Notes: a model not told the origin generated them from the letters alone. Positions 21,661 through 34,419 are shown, counted from the first letter of the stretch. The stretch: 64,000 nucleotides of DNA from Tanypteryx hageni (GCA_028673005.1 CM054118.1:56303338-56367337); one strand, 5' to 3'. Numbers and translations: made by a program.

Positions 21661-23112
21661 TACTTCAGAAATTTGTCGATCGTACGATCCCTTAATCCCC
21701 GCCCTCTTATTTTGTTCCATTTCCCCAGGCGCGGTTCATAAAAGAAAGGTCAGAAGTCATAAACTGCGCGATTCGATGCCAGATATAACCGGATTTAAAA
21801 CATCAGCTCGTCGACGAACAAAATAAGCCGAGTAGAACACTATGTGAGCCGCTTCGAAAATATTTTATGCAGTACAAAGGGGTTATTCGGGCCAACTTAT
21901 GAAGATCGTCAATTGTCATCGCCCGGGATATAAACTTCAAAACAAAGCGATTAATTTTTTTTGCAGAATGAATGAAGAGAACGGTCCGAGTTTTTAGGAA
22001 TTTTGGCGAATAAGAGAGAATAAAACCGCAGATGGCTTTTCAGCCCGTTTCGTAATCTCTACCCCAAGTAAAAATTAAGAACCGGCGAAGCTCGAGCACA
22101 GTGATTCCGTATAAATTGCTTGAATGATTGGATCACATCATCTCCAATGATATAGGCATATTGCTGGAATGTTGGGAATAATTTGAAATCGAGATAAAAA
22201 TTCTCCCGTCCGCATATCCGCTCGACTAGTGGAGGATCCGGGTTCGATTCCCGATCATGGCAGAATTCTGGTTCTGGTTTCATATTATTCCCAGCGTGGT
22301 TAATCCTTGCTGAAAAGGGATTGCAAATATCATTTGGACAATAAAATCAACACTCGAGGCGTCAAAATAAACTGAATTTTTACTTAAGGAGTCACATGCG
22401 TTCCTTAATGTGATCGCGAATAACATCAGCGGGAAGTTATTTTCTATATATGACACGTTGAACTTTTTCGAAAGTCAGTGCAGGAATTTGATGCCAGTGA
22501 CTTTCTCCGATTTTCATAGGTATTTCTTAAGATCGTATTGTGCGCTGAGCTTTCACTGCAAATATACACGAGGAAATACTGCAAAGGATCAAAACCGTGT
22601 ATATATTTTTTTGGATAAAAATGCTACAGTTCATGTTTCAGATTTTTTGATCAATTGTCAAATCAAATACTCGAGATTCTGATGAAAAATACCCTATTAC
22701 CATTCATCTTTGACGTATATCAATTAAAATAGTATTTGTGCATAAGGAGCAACGGCACCTTTTAAAGTGAAACCGTGCAACCTCTTACTTAATTATTTCA
22801 ATTTTTCTTCGTCATAGACTGCCTCATAAATATAACGCCCGGAGGAAATTTATCGTATTCAAAATGAAACTGAAACGGAGGTTACGTAAATTGTTACCTT
22901 TCCAAGAATCAAGGTTCTCCTCCGAGGACGGATCATTCGTTTGACCGGTCCTCGAGACCGCTATATCTCTCCATCTGCGGTTGAATAGAATTTACTAAAC
23001 TGACAACTGGATAATAGTCGTTCTGTCTTTATTGTGACAACACCTTGGCAACCGCTGGCATGCGACGACAGACGGGCGTCGAGTATGGCTCGCGGTAAAC
23101 GCTCGTCTGATT
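21661..23112. other. Anonymous sequence with a tRNA-like SINE fragment
   Basis: At about 22222-22264 the plus strand reads CTCGACTAGTGG then CCGGGTTCGATTCCCG, i.e. a D-loop-like piece and a perfect Pol III B box without a complete cloverleaf. I read this as a remnant of a tRNA-derived SINE. The remainder shows no gene. Confidence 0.5.
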
Positions 23113-23359
23113 CAATGCTTCTTAAACTTTCAATTGTCGCGGGCCCCTTTGAACTGATTACAGTACAAATAAGAAACGTTGATACTAATATCTTCATTTT
23201 TGTATCACCATTAATAATTTTTATGACGAAGTATTTCCTTAAATTGACTGATAAGGTTTTATAATTCGTGAAATTTTTATTTTTCGACATTTCACCTCAC
23301 ATCCAATATAATTTTGCCCCCTCCCCGGTGGACCGCGACCCCTAGTTTGAGAAGCACCG
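23113..23359. mobile_element. Decayed hAT-type element (247 bp)
   Basis: Left end CAATGCTTCTTAAACTTTC and the complement of the right end, CGGTGCTTCTCAAACTA, are inverted copies. Internal blocks match 10574-10842. The flanking 8-mers (GTCTGATT, ATCTAAAT) agree only partly, so this is an older insertion. Confidence 0.72.
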
Positions 23360-25036
23360 ATCTAAATAAACAAAGAAAAGACGCCAAAATTTCGACCGAG
23401 AGGGTTAAACTTCCCTCTCGCGTAAGAAACCACGAAAATCAGGCGACGGTAATTACGTGCCGAATCGGGAGTTGCGAAACGTTTTTTGCCGGTGCATATG
23501 TACAGATGTGCTTCATGGGCATTTTTCCCCCTCTCTCTATACCAACGATTGACCAATTGCGTTGCACAAACGGATCGATCCGATACGCTAACTTTTTCGC
23601 TCCATCTCGATCACTAAAGCATTGACGCCATCGGCCACTTAAAAAAAAAAGAACGGAGAGGAAAAATCAAAAAACCCGACGAAACACATCCGGGGGGGAG
23701 AAGGAAATAAGCGGTAGCATGATGCAACGACGCATCGTTGTTGCTTCGAATTCCTCCACAATTTCAGGAGTCTTTTGTCGGTGTTTTAAACGTTGCGAAA
23801 ACTCCCGCGTGTCGTCCGCGGAGCGTCCTTGTCTAAACGGTGCCTACAGAAGCGCATAACGTGTAGTATGTAAGGAATAGAAATAATTGCGTAATTGGAA
23901 GGGCGAATCGATTACGCGTTCGCGATGCGATAAACGAGTCCTTGAGCCAACAATGGGAGGTGAAAGAGGACAATCGCGCGTTCTAATTATTCCGAAAGAA
24001 TTTTTTTCGCTTCTGTTGTATTGTCGGACGATAGGTTGTTCGAGGGTTTGTTTAACAATAGCGACTACACAACAGCGGCGGCGGCGTCCTGAGCGACGAA
24101 TATCAAGTCGTTCTTTTTCCTTTCGATCGGCTATCACTAATCCGCAGTTTAATGCGATAGTTCATATATTTATACGTTCTGTACCATAATTATTTCTTTT
24201 GTTACATATTACACCGATTAATACCCCTCCACAATGAGTATAGTAATTTCATGTAACGGTTGGACGTCAGCACTGCGTTGTATAAAATTAAACAAGGCGC
24301 CACAAGCACGTTAAAACTGACCTATCCAATTCAAGTTTTCTTTAAAATCGATGTCATTCGTATCGCATGTGCTTACATCTCTCTTTATTTTAAAAAGAAT
24401 ACAAACATTAGTGTTCTAATGCGGAAATTCGTGCAAGTACAATTAAAAATTAAAAATACCAGGCTACATAAATGCGACTCCATTACAATTAAGCGCACAG
24501 AATTAAAATTTACGCTTTAACCTTCCCATTCTCTCATTTCTTGTCGCTCGAGAGTGAAAAACACATGATTATTAAAATATTGTCCATTTCAAAGATCTGA
24601 ATTAAACTTTTCCTTCTAAGTTGTAACCGTTAAACCCTAGAAAATTGTATCCGGTTTGATATCGTTATAACGTTGCAACTAAAGGGGGGAAAGAAACTAT
24701 TATCGAGCGCCCTTTTCCATCAGAATCAAGGTCGGAAATTCGGGTTTACGCCATACTTGTTTCCTGAATGTCGAATTAAATGTTCACGTAAAGTGATAGT
24801 GTATCTCATTTTGGAGCGAGCTATTACCTAGTTCTGGTAACTAGTTTCTACATCCTTATAAGAATGTACCTTGTCGGACGAGATACGAATATAAAAAATT
24901 CTCGCGGAACAGAGAAAGGGAATTTGTTGAAAGCACAATATAAGACTGAAAAATAATGCCGTGATAAAATACGAGGCAAGTTATAAATAAACATTTAATT
25001 CCGATAACAAGCGTCATATCAATAGATTTATGTCAT
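23360..25036. other. Anonymous sequence, partly CpG-rich
   Basis: About 23380-24170 is CpG-rich and unique in the window. Frames of about 100 codons on both strands (23844-24189) overlap and are not recognised. Confidence 0.4.
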
Positions 25037-25109
25037 GGCCCTGTGGCGCAACGGATAACGCGTCTGACTACGGATCAGAAGATTCCAGGTTCGAATCCTG
25101 GCAGGGTCG
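25037..25109 (+). tRNA. tRNA-Arg (anticodon ACG)
   Basis: A 73-nt cloverleaf: acceptor GGCCCTG/CAGGGTC, A box TGGCGCAACGG, anticodon stem TCTGA/TCAGA with loop CTACGGA (anticodon ACG, read as ICG), B box GGTTCGAATCC, discriminator G. A run of nine T begins six bases downstream and is a strong Pol III terminator. No intron. Probably functional. Confidence 0.97.
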
Positions 25110-25414
25110 AGTCATTTTTTTTTAACTTAAATATACCGCTTAAATTGGCTGGAGGGCTAAGATTTTAAAAATCATACACATTTATCTTGTTAATCATTGT
25201 TGCTATCAACATGATTCCATTGTTTTAGTGAATATTATCATTTCAAAAATTTGCTCGAATATGATAAACGAAAACGGCAACGGAAAAAATGAAAAATGCT
25301 CATTTACCGAAACAAACTATGCATGTGAAAAAAAACACAAGGAACTGATAAGAAATGTTTTCGTAATGCATTCCCTAGAAACCTGTAAGCTTAAATCAAC
25401 ATAAGAACCTCCAT

Positions 25415-25487
25415 GGCCCTGTGGCGCAACGGATAACGCGTCTGACTACGGATCAGAAGATTCCAGGTTCGAATCCTGGCAGGGTCG
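25415..25487 (+). tRNA. tRNA-Arg (anticodon ACG), second copy
   Basis: Same 73-nt body as the copy 378 bp upstream and on the same strand. CATGGCCCTG is shared at the 5' edge, but other flanking sequence does not match, so the duplication is old or the gene body is kept uniform by selection or conversion. A T5 terminator starts six bases after the gene. Confidence 0.97.
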
Positions 25488-26050
25488 CATAAATTTTTCC
25501 TAGTGTCAATCTATTGTTTTTGCGAGCTTCTTTATGCTGCAGAAGAGCAAACGTCGTTTTGAAGCATCACTATTATTTGGAAGAAAAATTCAAAAATGAT
25601 TTTATAGTGCCGAACGTTGAGAGGGAGGACCAAATAAATGCCGCGAATGGAGTAGTCATTTCCATATTCTGATAAGACTTAACGATACAAGACCAATTTT
25701 TTTGCGTTAAATGTTTGAGACACACGCAATCATCGATACCCACAGTAGCTACTGCTCTGACAATCTTCATACAAATTAAAGTATTTTTGTTTCAGGACAA
25801 CCCTTTTTCATAAGCAACACTTGGTCTGCGCTCTACGCTAGAACCCACGTTTTTACCGTCCTGGCAATTTATGCACATCACGATAAATTAAAATAATAGG
25901 AACAGATAGCAATTGTTTAATCGTTTCATCTGATTGTATTTTCAACATTTCTTTTCCACAATAAATAGAGATTTCTGCATAAAGGCGATGATCGATTAAG
26001 TATGTTGAATTAAAAAAAATGTGTACAGCAATTACTTTAAAATCACCGTT
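25488..26050. other. Anonymous A+T-rich sequence
   Basis: No gene or repeat recognised. Confidence 0.5.
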
Positions 26051-26633
26051 GTGTTACCAAATTTCATAATTTAGCGTTATAAAATATTACAAATACATTC
26101 GAACGAAAACCTAAAGTTGCTCGCGCGTATTTGCGTGGCAAAAATAACGCGTGTATGTGTACATACAAGACTATATCGAATCCGAGTCCAACAATAGTCG
26201 TTGCAGTGGCAACACTCTCGCGATGATAAAAACTGCAAAAACGCCAGTATTTACGCGAAATTCGAAGAATTATGATCGGTAAACGGCATTTTACGTTAGT
26301 AATTAGAATCTCCATTCCTTTCCTCAGAGAATAGTGCAAAACTCACTCCGATATTACAATTCTAAGATATTTTAATGTGCAAGAGAAAATTACGCTGCAC
26401 GATGGGTTTCAGATTTCCCATGTCTATCAAATGGGAAGGATAGTTCCTGGAATCGAACCCGGGACTTTAAATCTTCGCAACAAAACCTATCCTCGAGAGC
26501 TCGGCCCCGGTAGCAAGAGATTTCTGCCAAGTGTCATGAAAATCGGTCAATTGGTCCAAAAGTTAATGGGAGAGAATAGACAGACGGACACACAGACACA
26601 ACGAAGAAACTTTCCATTCTGGAAAGTAGGCTA
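26051..26633 (-). repeat. Interspersed repeat family R2, copy 1 (~580 bp)
   Basis: Minus-strand copy of the element at 29876-30447. Reading from the 26633 side it runs TAGCCTACTTTCCAGAATGG, a CAGACAGA-like run, CAATTGACCGATTTTCATG, a B-box-like GGGTTCGATTCC, then an A+T-rich half ending at AAATTTGGTAACAC. Both copies can be read as similar short peptides, but stops differ and this reflects DNA homology. The tRNA-like box suggests a SINE or a composite with a SINE part. Confidence 0.82.
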
Positions 26634-26711
26634 AAAATAGACACTTTAAATTCTCTGTGCATCGTCGTCCAAAGAGACAAAAATAGTTTGTTTTTGATTT
26701 CGTCCGATTAA

Positions 26712-26790
26712 ACGTTGTTAGACCCTTGGTGCACTTCACCCCCTGCCATCCACCAAAAAGGTGACTTGCAGGGTATCATGTAGATGTAGA
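26712..26790 (+). mobile_element. CR1/Jockey-type LINE 3' tail (solo)
   Basis: Matches only the terminal ~80 bp of the LINE family found at 28109 and 40468: CACCCCCTGCCATCCACCAA, GGTGACTTGCAGGGTATCAT and the GTAGATGTAG end. Extreme 5' truncation. Confidence 0.85.
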
Positions 26791-28108
26791 AACAGTCATA
26801 ATTTCTTTAAATATCGAGTTCCACTTTGTCTGGTCAGTTGTATTGCGATAAATGCATCATTCTACAGAGCTGCAATTACAAATTGACGAGATGAACTTTT
26901 TCTAAATATCGTTAAGTTATTCAACCCGAGATTAATTCTCCGGTTATGATAAGATGGAACGGGAAGAAAATGAACGTGCATTGATTTTCAACTGCTAGTC
27001 GAAGCTGGCGCATAATCATCCATTCCAGCGCTTCACCTTCCGGAGAAAGTTAGTATACCAACAGAAACGGCTTGGTGTTTTTCAAGTGTCCTCGCTTACG
27101 CGGAAATGCACCAAACCGAGCTTTCGCTCATTGGACCATAAAATTACTTAAGTTGAGAGGGACGCGGAGGGGGAAGTAGGGGAACAGACAACTCTCGACC
27201 TGTCCAGACTTGTACTTTGGATGGTATGTGTGGGGGGGGGGATGCCAGGTGCCCTTTTCGGTGCGCGAGAGGTGCCGCCTGGCCTAGACATCCCGAAGGG
27301 ACTGGAAATTTCCACTATGCCAGCGTACCCTTCGTTGAGCTCGAGCGGTTCCCTCCCATAACCCTCCTCACACCCATAAAGGGCGACCCCTTCATTCAAA
27401 CGCCGGGAGGGGAGGGCGTGTTTGGTTTCGGTCCGTTGGAGGGAAATATGTGGGCCAAATGCACGTCTATATGGCGTTCGCTATGCATGCGGAATTTTCG
27501 AGAAAATTTAGGATCGATTTTGCTAATTTGATGCCAAATTTCCTCTGCGACGATGGTAACTAATAAACGCAATGTGCAACGATGTGTAGCTGCCTATAAA
27601 TATATTTTGTTGTCCCTGTAGTTTTTGATTTTCATAGATTCTAGTTTTCGTTTTACCAATGCATCTGATTATTTTCAATCTAATTTTTGTCATTCTTATT
27701 ATTAACTTAGAGGGAATCCTTAAGAGTGGGTCAATTTAAAATTGAAATCTATTTACCTTCCTCTTCGCCTTACTATCGTTTTAAGCATCAAATTCATAAA
27801 GATAGAATACCACGAGTGGTTTCATTGTAATAGTATGAAGTAACTGGAGATTTATTACTTGAAGAAACGATCCAAGTTATTTAACGCTGTGTAATAGCAA
27901 TGACTTTATTTAGTGGACACGCATACGCGGACTACCCGGTGAGTAGGGGCCCAACGGTTGAAAGGACCCTCTAAAAACACAAAAAATATTAATTTTCATT
28001 CGTGTTAATATAAAGAAGAAATTATTCGTTAAATACCAATGAAAATATTATACAATAAAACTACGCGTCTTTTTATGATAATTTAACGTTTATTTAGGAT
28101 TAATTCTA
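26791..28108. other. Anonymous sequence
   Basis: Overlapping opposite-strand frames at 27148-27531 lie in a G+C-richer patch and are not recognised. GGTGAGTAGGGGCCC near 27938 resembles hAT subterminal DNA but no pair was found. Confidence 0.4.
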
Positions 28109-28463
28109 TGAATTATGATAGTAAACAAAGCGTAACATCGTTAATAGAAAATCTGAAATGGGCATCGTTAGAGGAACGTAGGCTGCAGGCTAGATTTAAA
28201 CTACTGTAAATATTTATGTCGGAGGGACTAGCGAATGAGGTGGTAGGACTTATCAGAAGCCCGACGTATCTCCGAAGGCTGGACAGTGAGGATAAGATTC
28301 GCGAGATCGACTGTAGAACGGAGCGATATATAGGATCATTTTTCCCTAGGACGATAAGAGAACATAATAGGAAAATATAACATAGAAAAACTATGGACTC
28401 TTGGTGCACTGCACCCCCTGCCATCCACCAAAAAGGTGACTTGCAGGGTATCATGTAGATGTA
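28109..28463 (+). pseudogene. 5'-truncated CR1/Jockey-type LINE, C-terminal tail
   Basis: Coding remnant of the last ~80 codons of a non-LTR retrotransposon ORF (translated blocks SKQSVTSLIENLK, LEERRLQARFK, MSEGLANEVVGLI, DCRTER, FFPRTIR), with an in-frame break after the LQARFK block. It is followed by a ~90-bp 3' end with paired CCTGCCATCCACC and GGTGACTTGCAGG, ending GTAGATGTA. Nearly identical to 40468-40853, so the family was active fairly recently. Confidence 0.88.
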
Positions 28464-29875
28464 ATCATTCAAGAGATAAGCGAGAGCATTATTAAATATT
28501 TCCCCCGAGTCCCACGCAATCTCTAGTACCTAACTCAATGGTGTTTTATATGATCTACCGCACACAGATAATGTAAAGATTATTTAGATTATAAAGATTT
28601 CATTTAAATAATAACTTAATGTGCTGCCTTTCAGGTAACATCTGCTGTTAGGTTCGTATCCAACCAGTTTTTGTAACGAGCAATTTTACGATCGGCGTTT
28701 TCCCAGGAAATAATTTCGTTGGCAACAATTTTTTTGTTCATACTAAGGTTAAACTAAAATTCAATGTGTTAATTACATCATAACTTTCCATTATCCATCT
28801 GATCCTGACTTTTAACAAAAAAATATTTATAATAGCGTTATAGTAACTACGCGTGTTGATGCAGGTTCGAGGACAAATCAAAATGCGAACAATATTTGTT
28901 GTCAGTCTGAAGTCACAAATATAAGTACTTAATTATAATATCAAATTTTCCCCTTGCTATACGTCTTTGCCCGCTTGCATGATAAATACAGAACATCGAT
29001 TAATAACTGAAAGTATGAAATAAAATTGCTTGAAGTGCACTAACTAAAATATTCAATCAAACTATTCATTTGAACAAGTGTATTCACAGATAATCCCGTA
29101 GGCGTTTTAGTTGTCACAGAAGAATAGTTACTGCTCTTTGAAAAATCACAAGCCGGACCTTAGCGACCTCTAAACAAAAGAGACCGTCAAAAGAAATTGG
29201 AAAATAATTAAAAATCGCACCGCAGGGAGCATTTTTCCGCGTGAAAGAAAAAATAAATATTCCTTTTATCTAAAGCGTATAAGAAAAAACGAATACAACA
29301 AAAAAATACCTTCGGCTTTCCATATCACCTCCCCCTCCCTCTCTATCTTTCTAGAATGTACCAAAAGCTGTCGAGGTGTCCTTCGAGAAATTTTCCGGTC
29401 TTTCCCCAAAATAAAAAAATAAACGAATATAAAAACACATTAAGTGAGGCGTGGGGGGGGGGGAATAATTAGTCCCTCCTACTCGCCTAAAGGGTTTGGA
29501 AAGACCGAGTCTAGGAGTGTGAGGAGGATAAGGGGAAAGAGGGATAAAAATTTTCCGCCGTGGTTTGGCGCTTTCCCCCCCCCCCCCCCCCCCCCCGAGC
29601 CGAAAAATGCGGCGACTTGGCAACGTCGGAATGAGTAAGACCTCCCCATCCTGCCCCCCTTTTACCCATTCCCCTCCCCGAGCTTCCATTCAGGTTTTCA
29701 GAACGACCGCTTCCCTTCCCCCTTCCTTGTACAGAACCGCATCACCCAACCCCTAACCCAACCCAACTAACCTTTTCTCCCCACCTCCCCTGAAAACATC
29801 ATCCCCCCCCATTTATCTTCCCCCTCTCTCTCATTTCCTCACCCACCAACTCCCTCGTCCCCCTTTACTCCCTGT
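28464..29875. other. Anonymous sequence with C22 homopolymer
   Basis: C22 lies at 29575-29596 and G12 around 29450-29461, inside an otherwise pyrimidine-rich stretch to 29870. The 60-112-codon frames across these runs are not credible genes. Confidence 0.5.
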
Positions 29876-30447
29876 TAGCCTACTTTCCAGAATGGAAATA
29901 GGCTTATAGTTTTGTCGTTGTGTCTGTCTGTCCGTCTGTCTGTCTGTCCCTCCTCCCTCTATTAACTTTTGAACCAATTGACCGATTTTCATGAAACTTG
30001 GTGGAAATCTCTTGCTACGTGGGCCGAGCTCCCGAGGATAGTTTTTGTTGCGAAGATTGAAGTCCCGGGTTCGATTCCCATTTGATTTACATGGAAAATC
30101 TGAAATCCATCTTGCAGGGTAATTTTCTCTTACACATTAAAATATCTTAAAATTGTAATATCGGAGCGAGTTTTGTACTATTCTCTGAGGAAAGGAATGA
30201 AGATTCTAATTTTTATCGTAGAATTTTGCTTATCGATTGTATTTCTTAGAATTTCGCGTAAATACTGGCGATTTTGCAGTTTTTATCATTCATTGCCACA
30301 GCAACAACTATTGTTGGACTCGGATTCGGTTTATTCTAATACCTACACGCGTTATTTTTGCCGCACGAATACGCGTGATCAATTTAATATTCCGTTCGAA
30401 TGTATTTGTAGTATTTTATAACGCTAAATTACGAAATTTGGGAACAC
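29876..30447 (+). repeat. Interspersed repeat family R2, copy 2 (~570 bp)
   Basis: Plus-strand partner of 26051-26633. It begins TAGCCTACTTTCCAGAATGG, has a CTGTCTGTCCGTCTGTC run and the tRNA-like CCCGGGTTCGATTCCC at about 30064-30080, and ends near TTTGGGAACAC. The two copies are collinear throughout with moderate divergence. Confidence 0.82.
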
Positions 30448-30805
30448 AAAGAGCTACACATCAGCGATGACTTTAAAGCTGTTAAAGCCAATATATGTAT
30501 TAAATAAATGATTAAATGGAAAGTATGCATTATAAGTCCTGTTCGGATCATCTTGTTTTTTTCCCATAGATTCCTTGAAAACCCTCCCCAACACCTTTCC
30601 TCCCCTCTCCACCACCCTCAGCCTCTACCCCTTCTCAACCAATGTCTTCTAAACGGGGTTTTCTGGTCCCTGGAACCGGTTTTAGTCTTTACGGGGACTT
30701 CCTCCCTCCGGTCTTTTTCCTCCGCCTCCTAATCACCGCTATTCCGAATCAATCGCTCTCGCTTCTTTCGTTTTTCCTCCGTCTTCCAATCTCTCCACGT
30801 CTTAA

Positions 30806-32013
30806 CCCTTTCCTCTACCAAGGTATTTTACAACTTACTTTTCCTGAAGGGGGTAACTCAGTTACCCCACCATTCTTTTGTCAGAAATAGTTGTTTATTG
30901 GGAGACATATGTCGTTGAAAGATCGTAGATTAGAGGCGAGACTTAAACTTCTAGATAAATATATGTCGGAGATTTCGTAAATGAAATGAAGGATATTATT
31001 CGACAACCAACGTATATCGGACGGAGAGATAATAAGGACATGATTCGCGAAATAGATAGTAGGGCAGAGAGGTATAAGGAGTCCTTTTTCCCTAGGACAT
31101 TACGTGACCACAATAGATAACAGGGAATAATAATTAGATAGGAACCCCCTGCCATCCACCGTCGAGGTGACTTGCAGGGTAATATGTGGATGTAGATATG
31201 TTAGTCTTAGGATATCTGTATAAAATAAATAATATAGAACAGATATTCATAAAGAAAATAATGAGTATTTTATAATTACTTCACAATTGCAATAAAAGTT
31301 TTGCTACCTTGAGTCTTGAGCACAACCAGAGGAGAACATGAAGCTGACTTGTATTTACAACAGTCTTGGACCGTAACATACATTCACATAAGATCATTCT
31401 TTCATAGTTCAACACGCACCTACCAGTAACCAAAATGCTTTGAAAAACCCTTTACCTTTTTCAAACATGAAGAGTATAAGCTGACATAAATGCATAATAT
31501 GAAAATAAGTATTTGTAAAAATTATTAATATTTTATAATTACAGCGCAGTTGCAATAAAAAGTTATTAGTTACTTTGAATGGTGAACACAACCAGACGAA
31601 AATGCGGTACCGACTTGGATTTACAACGGCCTTTCAATATTACACACTAGCACAAGAATTTTTTGTAGTTCAGCATGCGGCTGCTCATCACCAAAGTGTA
31701 TTATTTTGCACTGTACACCGATAGACTGAATAGATTACACACATGCAGTCATATGTATAGCGAAACTGCATTTAAAGTAAAATGAAACACTGACAAACTC
31801 TACTAAGGGGGTAACGCAGTTACAACGACAGTGTTTTCATTTAAAAAGTGTCTCTAAAAAGATTTGTAAATTTACGCAAAATACAACAGCAATGTTCATA
31901 GATGGTAAAAACGACTACATGAGGGGATATGAATGAAATCCCAAAAATAACCATTAAAAAAATAGAAAAACGTCGTTGGGGTAACTGAATTACCCCCCTT
32001 GGTAGAGGAAGGG
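30806..32013. mobile_element. piggyBac-like non-autonomous element (1.2 kb)
   Basis: TTAA lies at both borders (30802-30805 and 32014-32017). Terminal repeats CCCTTTCCTCTACCAAGG and CCTTGGTAGAGGAAGGG are inverted copies with a one-base length difference. TTAA duplication plus CCC-starting ends is diagnostic of piggyBac. Palindromic subterminal motifs of the form GGGGTAACTxAxTTACCCC occur near both ends (about 30845-30866 and 31979-31997, with a partial copy at 31806-31822). No transposase. A LINE tail at 30910-31195 is inserted inside. Confidence 0.85.
30910..31195 (+). pseudogene. LINE 3' tail nested in the piggyBac-like element
   Basis: Diverged subfamily of the CR1/Jockey-type tails: blocks LKDRRLEARLKLLDKYMSE, PTYIGRRD, REIDSRAERYKES and FFPRTLRDHNR, then CCCCCTGCCATCCACC and GGTGACTTGCAGGGTAATAT, ending GTGGATGTAGA. 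A one-base frameshift follows MSE. Confidence 0.85.
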
Positions 32014-32017
32014 TTAA

Positions 32018-32624
32018 TCTCAATCACGGCGATTCGAAGCTCATTATGGAATCCTTCCTGTCATATTCCTCTAATCATCCGAGAATATATATATGCATTA
32101 TTTATGCCGTATTTAAAGGCCTCTACGGCGAGGGAAATAAAAACGACTAAACGATGTACGATCATCTCGTCTGTGAGAGATTACGTTTATCGCCCAAGTG
32201 AATAGAAATCACACCTGTTAACTTCACATCGGAATCCACTGTGTTTGGCGGGAAGGGTTTTGTAGACCACTTTACCCAAATTTGGAGGGGCAGTCCCTCC
32301 TTTTCATTACTCGTCCCGCCTTGTCCAATGTCACAATTTGTGTCCCGCTTTTTGAAAAATCTTGATTAATATCCCAAATTGTCATTTAAATCGTCCAGAA
32401 CGCCCTCACTGGTCTATTGCATCAACATATCTAAGGCTGACTCATCAATGAATGCACTACAAACAAGCCACTGTAATCGACTCTCCTATTAATCGGCAAA
32501 TACCTGAAAATGACCCTCCTTGGCTTCCTGAAAAGTTGCTTACCGCACATTGTGTTGTACTGTTAAAACCTCGCTAGTAAGGACTAGTTGGGAGAAAGGG
32601 GGACCGAAATATATTTTTTTAAAT
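32018..32624. other. Anonymous sequence
   Basis: No gene. CACTGTGTTTGGCGGGAA near 32238 is hAT-like but unpaired. Confidence 0.4.
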
Positions 32625-33312
32625 CTGATGTGGCCACCACATGACTTTCTCCATGCCTGTAATATTTCTAAAAAAACCCAAATAGGTTAAACGATATGAA
32701 ATATTTTCGGGACCTGCGATAAAAATTCAACTTCACAAAGGACAGAAATAAACTCATACCGTATAGCCTTCTGATATTGGATATAGCCCCAAAGCTTCAA
32801 CAAATAAAATAATAAAAATGAGCGTTATTAATATGTAACTACGTGTAAGATGTTTACATAAGTTTCCTCCAGGTGGTGTGGTGGTGGCAGTTAAAAAATA
32901 TAGTTCTTTAAATATCTCTTAAACAATGCATTCTAGGGAAAAAAGCTTTAAACAAAAGTTGTAGAGAATATAATTTTCTACTATGTTTAAATTTAATGTT
33001 ATTAAAACTTATGAAATTTTAATGGAGAAAATTGGTATAAACGAAAAATAGACTGAGTAGTGTCCCTTCCGGTTGACCGGTTTTAACGAAAAACTAATCA
33101 AGTCTTGTCACTTTCATAAAAATGACAAATATAAAACTTCACGTTGATCTAATCAATAGTTTTTGAGTTCAAGCACCCACAAAATTCCTATCACACACAC
33201 ACACATACAGACATATAATCGAGAAGATGTTAAAAACACGTTCATGGGACCCCAAAACATGTATTTCCGTTGAAATCTCGAATTCGATTTTTTCATGAAA
33301 ACAATACTGACG
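32625..33312 (+). repeat. Interspersed repeat family R1, copy 2
   Basis: Collinear with 18415-19105 from CTGATGTGGCCACCACATGA to TTTTTTCATGAAAACAATAC. It is followed directly by family R3. Confidence 0.87.
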
Positions 33313-33665
33313 CTGTATGTAAAAGCGCGTCATATTTATTGAGGTTTATTTAGAATTGTATACTTCAAAGTATTAATAAATTTAGGAATATAATTAATAA
33401 TAATAAGTAATTTATTCAATAAATAATTTTAAAAATTATAACTTTCTATCTGTAACCATTTGCTTAGAATCTTAATTTGAACCTTTGAAGGCACCCCCTG
33501 CCGCCCACCGATTTTTCAAAAAATATTTCCTGTGCAGGGTTATACTAGATGGCATTAAAGGTCACACACATCCTGCAAATTTTAGTCCTCTACCTCTTAC
33601 CGTTTACTTGAGATTTTAATTTGATTGCACAGACGGACAGAAAAAGCGAACACACGTTTATTAAA
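33313..33665 (+). repeat. Interspersed repeat family R3, copy 1 (~350 bp)
   Basis: Collinear with the split copy at 48222-48612 plus 49659-49755. Shared blocks are AAAAGCGCGT, TTTATTTAGAATTGTA, ACTTTCTATCTGTAACCAT, GCCGCCCACCGATTTTTCA, CTTACCGTTTACTTG and ATTGCACAGACGGACAGA. Confidence 0.85.
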
Positions 33666-34338
33666 GAAAACGTTCTAAAAATGCATTAAACATGCAAATG
33701 AAGCAAAATAAACCTATAAAATCCAAAACAATACATAACTTATCTTAACTTTGTAAATGATCAATAACGGTTTTTGAGGGCTATATATTGTACAAAGGTA
33801 ACTGCACAGCTCGCTTTTCTTATAGCTATTGCAATAGAGATTACAAAAAATATATATTTTTTCGCATTTTTTATATTTTTACGCAAAACATTTTATTCTG
33901 ACTCACTCTCAAATTCTGGTAAAGATGGCTCAGAGCGGACTGGTCCGGATTAATCGAAGTCCGGGCCAGCGGGGTCCGGATTAGAGCGGTTTTCCTGCAT
34001 GCAGGAAATTCTGCGTAGGAGGAAATATAGCCTATAGTTAAACCAAATAAAAGGATGCGGCGGCATTTTTGTGACCGTTCTGACGTCACGTATGACTCGA
34101 CTTTAAACAGAAAAACGGCGGTGTCATGCTGATACCTGCGTATTTAAACGAGTTGAATTGTGTTTATTCGTAAGCGACACCGCCGTGAAGCAAAAGAAAC
34201 CGGATCTTATTTCGAGGGAAAAAAAACTGAGAGGCTTTTTTAAGAATGCTTTCTTGTTCTTCTTTTGAACCTCCTTTGAGGTGTCGCGTTCGATTCGACG
34301 ATATAAGAAGGATAAATAAAATTTCTTCTCGATAGATT

Positions 34339-34341
<3 letters not shown>
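33666..34341. other. Anonymous sequence
   Basis: A G+C-richer patch at 33925-34000 repeats GTCCGGATTA three times with partial palindromy. No gene recognised. Confidence 0.4.
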
Positions 34342-34397
<56 letters not shown>

Positions 34398-34419
34398 TAT
34401 ATATACACACACACACACA
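34342..34419. repeat. (TA)n(CA)n microsatellite
   Basis: TA run with one phase break followed by ACACAC, ending exactly at the Helitron copy B border. Confidence 0.95.

Noticed and set aside
23391..23412. GAGAGGG-TTAAACTT-CCCTCTC palindrome as a regulatory site
   Set aside because: Short palindrome with no other support.
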